A DNA stretch of 64,000 bases from Choricystis sp. odSpoLacu1. Lineage: Eukaryota > Chlorophyta > Trebouxiophyceae. Positions 1-9,460 of this stretch are shown piece by piece (the stretch's first letter is position 1; each line of letters starts with the position of its first letter). A program made the translations under genes and the position numbers. The notes under the pieces were generated by a model, which saw only the letters and a program-made list of their open reading frames with translations, was not told the origin of the DNA and did no database searches. The DNA lies in NCBI GenBank assembly GCA_958009055.1, contig OY253653.1:620001-684000 (forward strand), written 5' to 3'.

Positions 1-873
1 AACTGCTTCATCGAGGTGTGTGTGCGGTGCGGCGTCGAACACGAGCGCGCGTTTGAGGTGGGGTCCGTCGGCTTCCGCCCCACCGGCCGCCGCTGCGGTG
101 CACACGGCTGCCGTGGCCGCCTCACCGACTGGACGCTGGACTGGGAATCTGAGCTGCCGGAGGCGGATGCTGCCCGTGCTGACGCGGCTGCTGATGGTGC
201 TGAGATCGCGCTGGCGCTCGGCACATCCCTCCAGATCGAGCCAGCCAACCGCATCCCGCTCCGCACCGTGCGGAGTGGCGGCCGCCTCGCCATCGTCAAC
301 CTGCAGCCCACACCCAGGGACAAGGATGCGAAATGGATTGTGAGGTGGCCAGTGGACGATGTCATGGCAGCGCTGGTTAAAAAGCTAAACTTAAAACTGC
401 CGGTCTACACGCGCACTGACGCGGTCGACGTGCGTGTGTCCCTTGGCGCGGGCCCAACCGGGCGCGCGGGGCCGCTGGTGGCCACGGTCCTCGTGGCGTC
501 GCCCGCGGGGGAGGGGTGCCCGGTCCCTTTGCTCGCGTCTGTGAGTGTGCGAGCCGCAACGCCCAGGGAGGAGGAGGTCGACACAGCGACTGTTTCCAAA
601 CCACCGTTCAAGCTGCGGCTCGCGGTGCCTCGCGGGCGGGACACCGCCACCATCGCGGTCGCCCTGGCGTGGGGGCCGGGCACCGACGCAGGCGCGTCGA
701 ACGGTGAACACTGCGTCACGGTGGAGGCGGCGCCGGGGGCGACCGTGACGCGGCGGGTGGAGGTGGTGACGCAGACAGTTGACCATGGACCGGCTGTCGC
801 GGCCGCGGCAGCGCGCGCGCTGGGGCGGGGCGAGAAGGAGACAGACCGCAGCAAACTCGTGAAAACAGAGTAG
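1..873 (+). CDS. Sirtuin, SIRT6/7 class (5' part outside window)
   Basis: NAD-dependent protein deacylase of the class IV (SIRT6/SIRT7) group, expected to act in the nucleus. The frame is open from base 1, so the true start lies to the left. The first visible residues (NCFIEVCVRCG) are the end of the catalytic core. The first zinc Cys pair (CVRC) is followed about 20 residues later by the second (RRCGAHGC), giving the four-Cys zinc ribbon. Then come LTDWTLDWESELP, the GTSLQIEPAN NAD-binding motif and RLAIVNLQPTPRD, all typical of SIRT6/7. A C-terminal extension of about 150 residues, partly Val/Ala-rich, follows and is not a domain I recognise. Stop at 871-873. Class is confident; SIRT6 versus SIRT7 is not resolved. 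Confidence 0.85.
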   Translation, partial: NCFIEVCVRCGVEHERAFEVGSVGFRPTGRRCGAHGCRGRLTDWTLDWESELPEADAARADAAADGAEIALALGTSLQIEPANRIPLRTVRSGGRLAIVNLQPTPRDKDAKWIVRWPVDDVMAALVKKLNLKLPVYTRTDAVDVRVSLGAGPTGRAGPLVATVLVASPAGEGCPVPLLASVSVRAATPREEEVDTATVSKPPFKLRLAVPRGRDTATIAVALAWGPGTDAGASNGEHCVTVEAAPGATVTRRVEVVTQTVDHGPAVAAAAARALGRGEKETDRSKLVKTE

Positions 874-1084
874 GAGTGTGTGTAGTTTTTGGAGCGTCTG
901 GTGTTCAACAAGCCAGCGTTTCTGGTGGGGCGGGTGGGAGAGGGAGGAAGAGGTTGGAGCGTGTTTTTGGACGTCACTTCTCTCCCCGCAATTTCGCGTC
1001 GTGCCGCTCCCCGCACACGCCCGCCTCCGTCTCGCACGCCCCCCCCGGGCCACAGGCCCTCTAACCCCCCCCCCCACACACGCC

Positions 1085-3448
1085 ATGTCGTCAAAGCGCA
1101 AGTCGTCGACGACGGCGGCCGCAGCGGGCGCGCCTGCCGACGCCGACGCGACGCCGCGCGCCGAGATCGTGCCCCTGGGCGCGGGGCAGGAGGTCGGCCG
1201 CTCGTGCGTCGTGCTGAAGTACCAGTGAGTGATTGGTGGGGGTGGGGAGGAGGCAGAGTGGAAGGGAGCGTGCGCGTGCCGGCACGCCACCATGCCTCCC
1301 TCCCTCACGACCCACCACCCCCACACAGAAACAGAACCATCATGTTCGACTGCGGCGTCCACCCCGGCCTCACCGGCATGGCGTCCCTCCCCTTCTTCGA
1401 CGAAGTGGACATGGCGAGCGTGGACGCCATCCTGGTCACCCACTTTCACTTGGACCACTGCGCCGCGCTGCCCTACGTGGTGGGCCACACCCCGTTCCAG
1501 GGGCGCATCCTCATGACGCACGCCACCAAGGCCGTGGTCGCCACCCTGTTGCGCGACTTTGTGCGGGTGAGCAAGACGAACCCAGCGGTGCCGCCACTGT
1601 ACACCGACGCTGATCTCGACGCGGCGCTCGCAGCGACCGAAGTCGCCGACTTTCACCAGACCATCCACCTGGACGCCGCCGTGTCCGTCACCCCGCGCCG
1701 CGCGGGGCACGTCCTTGGAGCCGCCATGTTTGACGTGGACGTGGCGGGCCTGAGAGTGCTGTACACGGGAGACTACAGCCGCGTCGCTGATCGCCACATG
1801 CCGCCCGCCGACGCCCCCCCCCACCCCCCCCACGTCCTCATCGTGGAAGCCACCTACGGCGTCTCCCGCCACGTGCCCCGCGGCGAGCGGGAGGCCAGGT
1901 TTGTGGAGAAGGTTACCTCCATCGTGGCGCGGGGGGGGCGCGTGCTGCTGCCCGTGGTGGCGCTGGGCAGGGCGCAAGAGCTTTTGCTCATTCTAGAAGA
2001 ACACTGGGCTGCCAACCCCCAACTCCACCGCGTCCCCATCTACCAAGCGTCCGGCTTGGCGCGCAAAGCGCTCACCGTGTACCAAACCTACATCGACGCC
2101 ATGAACGATGCCATTCGGGCGGCGTTTGCGACGGCCAACCCGTTCGTGTTCAAACATGTGACGCACTTGCGCCACGCCTCGGCCCTCGACGACGGCGGCC
2201 CCTGCGTCGTCCTGGCCACCCCCTCCATGCTGCAGTCCGGCCTCTCCCGCGACCTGTTTGACGCGTGGTGCGAGGACGCGCGCAACGGGGTCATCATCGC
2301 TGATTTTGCGGTGGCGGGCACACTGGCGCGCGACATCCTCGCAGCGCCAGACACCGTCGTCACGCGGGCGGGCGCTCGCGTCCCCCTCCGCGCCTCGGTC
2401 GACGCCATCTCCTTCTCCGCGCACGCCGATTTTGACCAGACGGCCGGCTTTGTGGAGGAGCTGTCCCCCCCGCACGTCGTGCTGGTGCATGGGGAGGCGG
2501 GCGAAATGAAGCGGTTGCAGCGCGCGCTGGAAGCGCGCGCGACGGCGGGTGGTGCCACGCGCGCTGTGTACTCCCCCAAAGTCGGCCAACCCGTGCACGT
2601 GCGCCACGCGCCCGCCCACCCCGCCCGCGTGGTGGGGCGGCTGGCGGACAAGCCGCCCAAGGAAGGAGGGAGGCTGGCGGGTTTGGTGGTGCGCGGTGGC
2701 GGGGGTGGGGGTGGTGGGACAGGCGTCGTCGTTGTGGACCCATCCGACCTCCCCTCCTTCACCGGCCTCGCCGCCGCCCGGGTCAAACTGCGACAAGCCC
2801 TGCCCCTGGCGGCTCCCTTTGGGGAGGTGAGGCTGGCGCTGGAGGTGTTGTTTGATGGCGCGGGCGGGGGGGGCGGACTTGGGCGGCGTGTCGGCCTCCA
2901 AACGGCGGTCACACGCCCCCCCTTCCGTCCCTGGCTCTGGCGGCGACTCCCTCGTCGTCGCGGGCGCCGTCACCGTCACCCACGACCCGGTCGGCGGCGC
3001 GGGAGGCACCCCCCAACTCGTGCTGGAGTGGGACGGCGGCGGCGGCGCCGACGCGATCGCGGACGCTGTCGTCGCAGCCGCCCTCTCTGCGGGCGGTGAA
3101 CCCCCCGCCGTCGCGGCCGCGCAGACGGAGCGTGGGGCCGCCCTGGCGGCCGGCGACGCGGACGCGGTGGTGGCGGCGGACGCGCGGCTGCTGGCGGCGG
3201 TGCTGGCGGCCCAGTTTGGGGGGGCGAGGGTGGTGGTGGAGAGGGAAGGTGGTGATGACGTTGAAGGCCCGGCCGTCGCTGTGGATGCAGGCGATGGCGC
3301 TCCCCCCATCCTGATCGACGCAGTCACCGGCAGCGTGGCCGGCAAGCCCAAGGATGATGGCGAGAGCAGCCCGCTGGCGGGGCGGGTGGAGGCGGCGGCG
3401 AAAAGACTGGTCGCCGCGCTTGCGCCGCTGGCGGCTTCGACGGAGTGA
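1085..3448 (+). CDS. CPSF3: CPSF73/CPSF3 pre-mRNA 3'-end endonuclease (frame broken near 2866)
   Basis: The zinc-dependent endonuclease that cleaves pre-mRNAs before polyadenylation. Exon 1 is 1085-1224 and exon 2 runs from 1329; the split codon (CA|A) joins VVLKYQ to NRTIMFDCGVHPG, as in the family. Seen: metallo-beta-lactamase motif HFHLDH (about 1444), AGHVLGAAMF, LYTGDYSR, ESTYG-like EATYG, and beta-CASP motifs ALGRAQELLLILEEHW, QSGLSR, SFSAHADF and PPHVVLVHGE. The CPSF73 C-terminal domain (VTVTHDP...LVLEW...IADAVV) follows but sits in another frame. The switch is at a G run around 2862-2876, and I see no intron that would repair it. Exon lengths sum to a non-multiple of three, as expected for a one-base miscount. 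About 750 residues, slightly longer than the human protein. Confidence 0.92.
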
Positions 3449-3556
3449 AAACAAACGTGTTTTTTGTACGTGTTTTTGTGTGTGTGTGTTTTTCAACACC
3501 TGTTTCTGTCACCAAGTCCCCCCACGTCTCTCTAGAAAGCAGTGCAAACACACTCA

Positions 3557-4675
3557 TCACTGTCTCCCGTCGCGCGACGCCAGCACCCCGCCCGCCACGA
3601 TGGCAGCGCCCCCCGCCCACCCGCCGCCCCCCAGCGTCTCCCCCAGCACGACCGCCGCCACGCCGGCTGACGCGACGACGTTGAGCGCGTAAATTGTTTG
3701 GGCGCGGGCGGAGGGGACGACGGCCTGGCCGCGCGCTTGCAGCCAGGCGGCTGCAGCGCCGGGGCCAGCGGCGGTCCACAGCAGCGCGGCGGCGACGGGA
3801 GGGGCGGCCAAGGCGGTGATGTCATCCTTCCCCAGCCCGGCAGCCGCGCCCAGCGCTGCCCACATAGCCGCAGCCGCAGCAAAAGAGGCAGACTTGTAGA
3901 GCGCGAGCCGTGTTGATGCGAACCGCGGTGCGTGGATCGACAGCCTGTACGTTTGAAGAGAATAAAAACAGGCCGCCGCCAGCACAAAAGCGTCCCCTGT
4001 CAACGCGTCGGGGGCGGCACTGGCCATGGCGGCTGCGGAGGTGCGGTCTAAAGCAAGCAAAGCGGTGCCGGCAAGGGCAAGAGCGCACCCGCCCCACACC
4101 GCGCGCCCGACGGGCTGCCCCGCCGCCGCCGCCAGCGCGGGCGTCAAAATGCTCGTTGCCGCCACCACAAACGCCGCCTCGGTGGCTGTCGTGCGGACGA
4201 CACCCTGCGCCTGCAGGATGGATGCAACGAAATTGAAGAAACCGATCTCAAGACCAGCCGTGAGCGCGGTGGCCGCGGGCGCGCGCAGCAGGGTCGCCAG
4301 AGGTGATGCTCCCGCTGGTAACTGTGGCGGGGGGGCTAGCGGGGCATCGCCAGACCGTGTGTCGCTGCCACCGTCGGCCAGTGTGGAGCCAGCCGCAAGC
4401 AGGGCACACTGGATGACACCCCGCACCGCCGTGACAGCTGCGGGCGTCGTTGCGCCTTCCTGCGTGAAGATGAACCTCATGGCCGGGCTATACGTGCCCC
4501 ACAGCGCGGCCACGCTCACCAGCCCTGCCGTGGCAGACTCGGGGGACACGGTGTCGGCCGGGGCGACGGGTCGGGGCTGCGTCTGTGTGGGCACGGCCCG
4601 CGGCGCGGCGTGATGACGAGGCGGTTGACAATGGAGGCGCCAACCGCCACCCGGCCGTGCGCAGGGCGCACGCAT
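3557..4675 (-). CDS. EamA/DMT-family transporter, probably plastid
   Basis: A 372-residue multi-pass membrane protein of the drug/metabolite transporter superfamily. After an N-terminal stretch of about 45 residues rich in Arg, Pro and His (possible plastid transit peptide), the first transmembrane repeat holds LVSVAALWGTYSPAMRF. Two EamA repeats of about five hydrophobic helices each follow, ending in VVLGETLGGGGWAGGAAIVAGGVLASR, the usual last-helix signature. Single exon; the start chosen is the ATG at 4675, close to the divergent gene. Substrate is not deducible. Plastid location is inferred from the N-terminus and from similarity in layout to plant chloroplast EamA proteins. Confidence 0.8.
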   Translation of the reverse strand: MRAPCARPGGGWRLHCQPPRHHAAPRAVPTQTQPRPVAPADTVSPESATAGLVSVAALWGTYSPAMRFIFTQEGATTPAAVTAVRGVIQCALLAAGSTLADGGSDTRSGDAPLAPPPQLPAGASPLATLLRAPAATALTAGLEIGFFNFVASILQAQGVVRTTATEAAFVVAATSILTPALAAAAGQPVGRAVWGGCALALAGTALLALDRTSAAAMASAAPDALTGDAFVLAAACFYSLQTYRLSIHAPRFASTRLALYKSASFAAAAAMWAALGAAAGLGKDDITALAAPPVAAALLWTAAGPGAAAAWLQARGQAVVPSARAQTIYALNVVASAGVAAVVLGETLGGGGWAGGAAIVAGGVLASRDGRQ

Positions 4676-4771
4676 TGGGGGAGAGTTGGGCGGGAAAAAA
4701 AAAGGGAGGAAAACGAATTGTGTGCAGCGCCCACGCACACAACCACAAACCGCGTTTTTTTGCTGACGACA
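4676..4771. promoter_or_regulatory. Shared divergent promoter (EamA transporter / DUF3067)
   Basis: Only about 96 bases separate the start codons of two divergent genes with plastid-type N-termini. It contains an A run near 4695-4703 and a T run near 4756. No recognisable core promoter element is claimed. Confidence 0.5.
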
Positions 4772-5305
4772 ATGCGGCTCAGCCTCCCCAGCCCGCCGCT
4801 CGCGCGGCCCTCGCTCAGCGTCCAGTCGGTGCGCCACACATCGCAGCCACCCCGCCCGTCACACGTCGCTTTCGCTGCCCCCTCCTCCTCCGACGACTCC
4901 ACCGACGCCGACGCCATCGCGGCCGCGCGCGCCCGCCTCACATCCGCCGCCGCCGGCCCCCGCCCCCTCACCGGCCCCGAACTGGTGGCCGCCATCCGGG
5001 CCAAGTGGGGGGGGCGGTCGTATGAAGCCCGTATTGTGACGCGCGCGGGCAAAGTGTACTGCCAAATATTTTGGCGGTTTCTGGAGCAGGCGTCGTTCAA
5101 CATGTCGGCCGCCGAGTATGAGCTGCAGATGGATGCGGTTGCGTCTGTTGTGATGGAGATGGGGGTGGCGGACGTGGTGCGGGCGGGCATCGAGAGTGCG
5201 CCGAGGCCGCCCGGCATGACGCAGGGCGGCGGGGCGAGGGCGGTGAGCATCCCACTGGATGTTGCGACTGGCACAGGGGGGAGGTCAGCCGAGTGGAATG
5301 TGTGA
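4772..5305 (+). CDS. DUF3067 plastid protein
   Basis: A 177-residue single-exon protein. The first 50 or so residues (Ser/Pro/Arg-rich, few acidic residues until SSSDDSTD) look like a plastid transit peptide. The mature part matches DUF3067, a small domain of cyanobacteria and plastid-bearing eukaryotes: LTGPELVAAIRAKWGGRSYEARI, then KVYCQIFWRFLEQASFNMSAAEYELQMDAVASVV and a helix MGVADVVRAGI. The WR(F/Y)LEQASF segment is the family hallmark. Molecular function is unknown. It faces the EamA transporter gene head to head, which is consistent with a shared plastid role but does not prove it. Confidence 0.85.
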   Translation: MRLSLPSPPLARPSLSVQSVRHTSQPPRPSHVAFAAPSSSDDSTDADAIAAARARLTSAAAGPRPLTGPELVAAIRAKWGGRSYEARIVTRAGKVYCQIFWRFLEQASFNMSAAEYELQMDAVASVVMEMGVADVVRAGIESAPRPPGMTQGGGARAVSIPLDVATGTGGRSAEWNV

Positions 5306-5453
5306 CATGATTGTGCAAACGAGAGAGAAGGGGGAGAGAGCACTGGTGTGAGTTGACGCTGTTTTGTTGGACGGTGAGGAGAAAAAACATACAAGTGAAG
5401 GAAAAAAAGAAACACAGACGCCGCCCCAGCATGTCTAAAACACACCCCCGTGC

Positions 5454-7618
5454 TCACTTGCTCGGCGACGGAAACAGCGCCCCGAACGCGCGCTTGGGCG
5501 GGGCGACCGCACCGCCGCCCCCTCCACTCACGGGCGGCGCGTCCACACTCGGCACCGCCCCCAGCCACGAGTCGCCGGGGGCACCCAGCAGGGACCCCAG
5601 CAGCGATTGACCGCCAGCAGCGCCGCCAGCAGCGGCAGCCAGGTCATCAGGCAGCATCGAGCCACCAGGAATGGTCATCGCGCGCGCGGCCGCGGCAGCG
5701 GCCACCCCCCCCATCAACGACTGGGCGGGCGGGTCCAGGGGGCGCAGGCCGGTGGAGGGCGCGCGGCGAGGGGGGGGGTGGCACGGCAGCAGCTAGGAGG
5801 GAGGGGTCGGGCGGCGTCGGCACGGCCGACGCGCCGCCGCCGCCGCTGCTGCGCCGGCGCGCCTCCCCCACCGCCGCCAACATTCCTTCAAACGAGGTAG
5901 GACCGCCGTCGTCTGCGTCGGCAGCACGCAGCATGGACCCCAGCGACAGGTCGGGCGCGTAGAGCGAGTGGGTGGAGAGGTGTGGGGGGACGGCGGAGGG
6001 TGGTGGCGGTGGCGCGGGTGCAGCAGCCGCCTCCCCCGCCACCGCAGGGCTGGCGCCGGCGACCGCGTCCATCATGTCCATGAAGGAGCCACGAGGTTCG
6101 ACAGGAGCGGCGGACGTGCCGCGCGGCAGGGTGGGGGCGGGCGGCGGCGGAGGAGGTGCGACGGCGCACGGCGGCGGCGGCGCAGTGTGGCCCGCCCCGC
6201 TCACTCCCTGCGCCGGCGACCACCGGTACGAGATGCGGAAGGGCGCCGGCCGGGCCAGGGCTTCGTAGAGAGCGCCGACTGCGAGACCACCATCCAGAGG
6301 CTTGAGCTCCGGCACCGCCCCCCGCCGCGGCGCCAGCGCGACGCACAGCGTCAGCACAAGCACGTCCCCACCCTCGCCGCCCCATTTTTTCTTGAGGTGG
6401 GATGCGACGGAGGCCAGGGCTTTGGCGGGGCGGCAAACGAGCTCGAGGAGAGGGGCGCCGCCACGTGCCGCGACGACGGCGCGGGATGAATCATCCGCGG
6501 GCACCAGCTGCAGCGCCAGCCGCCCCCCATCCCGGGCAGCGGACGAAGGTGCGGACGCAATACCGCCCGCCGACGCGGAGGACGCGGGCGTGGCGGCGGT
6601 GGTGTGCGGGGCGCGGGCGGGGGGTGGCAGTGACTGGCGGCGGGGGGCGCGTTCTCTTGGCCTGGCGGCCACGCGGGGGAAGGAGCAGCAGCGCCACCCG
6701 GCCACCATCCCACGTGCCCAGGGGCGGGCGGGCGAGGGGCGGGTGGCGCGGGCGCAGGTGAGGCGCGCGCGCCACCGGCGCCGCCCCCGCGCCGCGCGGG
6801 CGCAGACGCTGCAGCTGCCGCCGCCGCGTCCACCGCACGCGCCAGCCCCACCGTCAGCTTGGCCCGCTTGCCGGGGCGCTTGGCCAGGACGTGGGTCGCG
6901 CACCCGCGCAGGCCTTGTGCGACAAACGCGTCCCAAAACGCCAGCATGGCCGCGTGCGCGGCGGTCGGGTCGTCCCGGGGCAGGGAACGACGGGGGGCCA
7001 GCAGGGCGTCGATGCGCTTGACGAGGCGGTAGTAGTAGAAGCGGACCTAGGAGGTGGGTGGTGGGTGGGACGGTCGTTTTTCGTGCTTCCGCGCGCGCGT
7101 GGCGACTCTCGCCGTCGGCCTCCCATCCCACCTTTCTCTCTCTGCCTCTCTCACCTGGTCCACATCCTTGGTCCCTATCACGCGCGACACCGCGCTCGCC
7201 ACCGCGGTCACGTTGCCCCGCCCGCCGCGCGGGGGGGGCGGGCCGGCGGGGCCCGCGTCGCCTGTCACGTCGGGCGGCAGCGACCTCAGCCCCCGGAAGA
7301 AGGCTTCCTCCTCGGCGGGGGTCCACTGTTCGCGCTTGCGGGCCAGCTTGGAGGCGGAGGACGGGGTGACGGCTGTGGGTGTGGGGGAGGGAAGAGGGGG
7401 GCGCATTTGTTTTCAACGGTCGTGTCGTGCGATGGTGGCTCCCCGCCGCCCGCACCCAGCCTTTGCGAGCCTCGGTCCCACCCGCCGAGCTTAGGTTCAT
7501 CCGTGCCAATCCAACGCGCGCCAGATGGGGCACGGTACCCGCTGCACCTGGCGACGCACACCCACACCCACTCACCTGCGGGCGACGGCCGCCTCGCACC
7601 CTCGCTGGGGGCCGCCAT
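5454..7618 (-). CDS. SANT/Myb-domain protein, TKI1/Cramped-like
   Basis: Probable chromatin-associated protein of the plant TSL-kinase-interacting-protein-1 / animal Cramped group. Exon 1 is 7576-7618 (MAAPSEGARRPSPA), exon 2 is 7155-7372 and exon 3 begins at 7046. Seen: the SANT segment KREQWTPAEEEAFFRGLRSL, then SRVIGTKDVDQVRFYYYRLVKRIDALL, whose DQVR(F/H)YYYR motif is characteristic. A large Ala/Pro-rich middle follows, with at least one further intron between about 6640 and 6750 that I cannot fix. Then QLVPADDSS...LKPLDGGLAVGALYEAL...FRISYRWSP and an acidic SFMDMMD segment. The last about 90 residues (QSLLGSLLGAPGDSWLGAV...FPSPSK) are in another frame, switching at a C run near 5769-5778. 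Family good; exact exons after 6750 uncertain. Confidence 0.7.
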
Positions 7619-7788
7619 GGGTCAGGGGGGGGGGGGGGGGAGGCACACACACAGCCCGAGGGTGAGTATGGGAAGGCCCGGGAGCCCTCTCTCCCTGGCG
7701 CGAGAACGTGGGTCGCGGAAGAGAATGGAAAGAAAAGTGAGGCTTTGATTTTTTTTTTGTTCATCGCTCAGAAGTGACGAACGAATCG

Positions 7789-8046
7789 CAAGCGGCGCAC
7801 CGCGTGTGAGCGTGTGGGCACGCGCCGCCCCCCGCTCTCCCCACGTGACCGCGCCTCCATTCCTCTGATTGTGTTACCCTCCGTGTGTGTGTGGAAGGCA
7901 GGACAAAAGCGCACGCGCAAGCGGCGCACCGCGTGTGAGCGTGTGGGCACGCGCCGCCCCCCGCTCTCCCCACGTGGCCGCGCCTCCATTCCTCTGATTG
8001 TGTTACCCTCCGTGTGTGTGTGGAAGGCAGGACAAAAGCGCACGCG
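7789..8046. repeat. Two-copy 129-bp tandem duplication upstream of THI5-like gene
   Basis: Copy 1 is about 7789-7917 and copy 2 about 7918-8046. They are nearly identical: I see one difference (ACGTGACCGCG against ACGTGGCCGCG). Each copy holds a CACGTG or CACGTGA core, a GTGTGTGTG tract and AGGACAAAAGCGCACGCG. The end of copy 2 is 68 bases before the start codon at 8115, so the duplication covers promoter or 5' UTR. Confidence 0.93.
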
Positions 8047-8114
8047 TGTGTTTTTCACCACACACCCACCGCCCCGTTATTCGTTTTCCGCGCCGTCGCC
8101 ATCTCCTCTTCATC

Positions 8115-9215
8115 ATGCCCCACCTCACCCCGTTCACGCTGGCGACCGACTGGGCGCCCTCCGCCAACCACGCCGGCTTCTACCTGGCCCGCGTCAAGGG
8201 CTACTACGCGGCCGCCGGCCTGCGCGTGTCGTTTGCGCCGCCGGGAGTGCTGACCGACGCAACGGGCGCCTCACTCTCCCCCGCTGCTGCCGCCGCCTCT
8301 GGCGCCGCCGACGCGGCTCTCTGCCCGTCCGAGTCCATCATCTCGCTCGCCACGAGGCCGGCTGGCGCGACCTCCCTGCCCCGCCTGGTGTCTGTGGCAG
8401 CCGTGCTGCAGAGAGACGCGTCCACGATTGCCGTGCGCGCCGACTCAGGCATCGCCTCCCCCGCCGGCCTGGACGGCAAGGACTACGCCTCCTACGGCGC
8501 CCGCTACGAGGGCCGCCTCGTGGCCGAGCTGGTGCGTGCAGACGGCGGCGTGGGCGCGATTAAAGAGGTGACGCCGCCGCACGCGAAATGTTTTGACGCT
8601 GTCGTCGACGGGCGGGCGGACGCCACCTGGATCTTCCCGCATGAAGCCGCGCTGGCATCAGTGCGTGAAGGCGTCGCCCTGACCCAGTTTTCGCTGACGG
8701 AGGCTGGCATTCCGTACGGGTACTCGCCGTGCGTCGCCGCGCGCGCGAGTCTGGTGGCCGATGAGGCAGAGCGTGGTGCAGACGGCGCGCCGCAGTCCCT
8801 CCCCACCCCCGCCACCTCGCCCCGCACCGCGTTGGCAGCCTTTTTGACCGCCTCCGCGCGTGGCTGGCAGGAGGCGGCCGCCGACCCCCTGGCCGCCGCG
8901 CGCGCTCTCGTCGATGGCGCGGGCGCGGACGGTCTGTGTGTCGACGGAAAAGTGGCGGAAGCCGCCTGCGCCGCCACTGCTGAATTCGTGTTGGATGCGG
9001 AAGGTGCCTGGGGCCGCCAGGACGGTGCCCGCTGGACCGGGTGGGTGGCGTGGCTGCAGAGAAACGGCCTGTTGACTTCCCTGCTGCCGTCGCGGGCTCC
9101 CGTGGAGGGTGTGTCTGCGTCCCTTGACGACCTGCGCTGCGGCGCTGCAGGCGACCCATGCGACGCGCCGCCCGCGGACGAGTTGTGGACCAATGACCTG
9201 CTGGATGGCGTGTGA
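8115..9215 (+). CDS. NMT1/THI5-like periplasmic-binding-fold protein
   Basis: A 366-residue single-exon protein of the THI5/NMT1 family. Fungal members make the thiamine pyrimidine HMP-P; bacterial relatives bind pyrimidines. Seen: FTLATDWAPSANHAGFYLARVKGYY at the N-terminus (family pattern DW.PN.NH.G), a central SAAAADAALCPSESIISLA-like pocket segment, GLDGKDYASYGARYEG, and the late segment WTGWVAWLQRNGLLTSLLP ending in DELWTNDLLDGV. The CCCFC iron-binding motif of yeast THI5 is not present; the equivalent region reads GYSPCVAARASL. The protein therefore may not be an HMP-P synthase. No transit peptide is obvious. I looked for the conserved CUGAGA and ACCUGAUC parts of a TPP riboswitch in the leader and 3' flank and saw none. 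Confidence 0.8.
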   Translation: MPHLTPFTLATDWAPSANHAGFYLARVKGYYAAAGLRVSFAPPGVLTDATGASLSPAAAAASGAADAALCPSESIISLATRPAGATSLPRLVSVAAVLQRDASTIAVRADSGIASPAGLDGKDYASYGARYEGRLVAELVRADGGVGAIKEVTPPHAKCFDAVVDGRADATWIFPHEAALASVREGVALTQFSLTEAGIPYGYSPCVAARASLVADEAERGADGAPQSLPTPATSPRTALAAFLTASARGWQEAAADPLAAARALVDGAGADGLCVDGKVAEAACAATAEFVLDAEGAWGRQDGARWTGWVAWLQRNGLLTSLLPSRAPVEGVSASLDDLRCGAAGDPCDAPPADELWTNDLLDGV

Positions 9216-9460
9216 AGAAAGGGGAGAGAGAGAGAGAGAGAAGAAGGGGAGGCGCGAGGGGGGGAGAGCGAACGCTCTGCCCCCCCGACCCCCCCCCCTT
9301 TTTGGCGACAAAATGACCGACACAACATAGCAACAGAGAAAAAGAGAGAGTGAGAAGGTGGCACCACAGAAAACAATCCACAGGCGCGTGTGTTTTTCGA
9401 AGGAAAAATGTTTTAATCTTTTCGTCTCCTGTTAAAACCGTTTTTCAAAACAAAACCAGC
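9216..9460. other. Intergenic, (GA)n tract
   Basis: Holds a (GA)n stretch at about 9225-9243 and C/T-rich tracts near 9280-9300. No coding or RNA signal seen. Confidence 0.5.

Noticed and set aside
391..1977. Long minus-strand open frame under the sirtuin and CPSF73 genes
   Set aside because: GC-rich codon bias on the + strand leaves open frames on the complement; its translation is low-complexity and the + strand frames match known families.
7998..8114. Upstream extension of the THI5-like frame through the tandem repeat
   Set aside because: The extension translates repeat and microsatellite DNA; the ATG at 8115 starts exactly at the family N-terminus.
8041..8114. Possible TPP riboswitch in the THI5-like leader
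   Set aside because: The conserved CUGAGA and ACCUGAUC elements are not visible in the leader or just after the gene.
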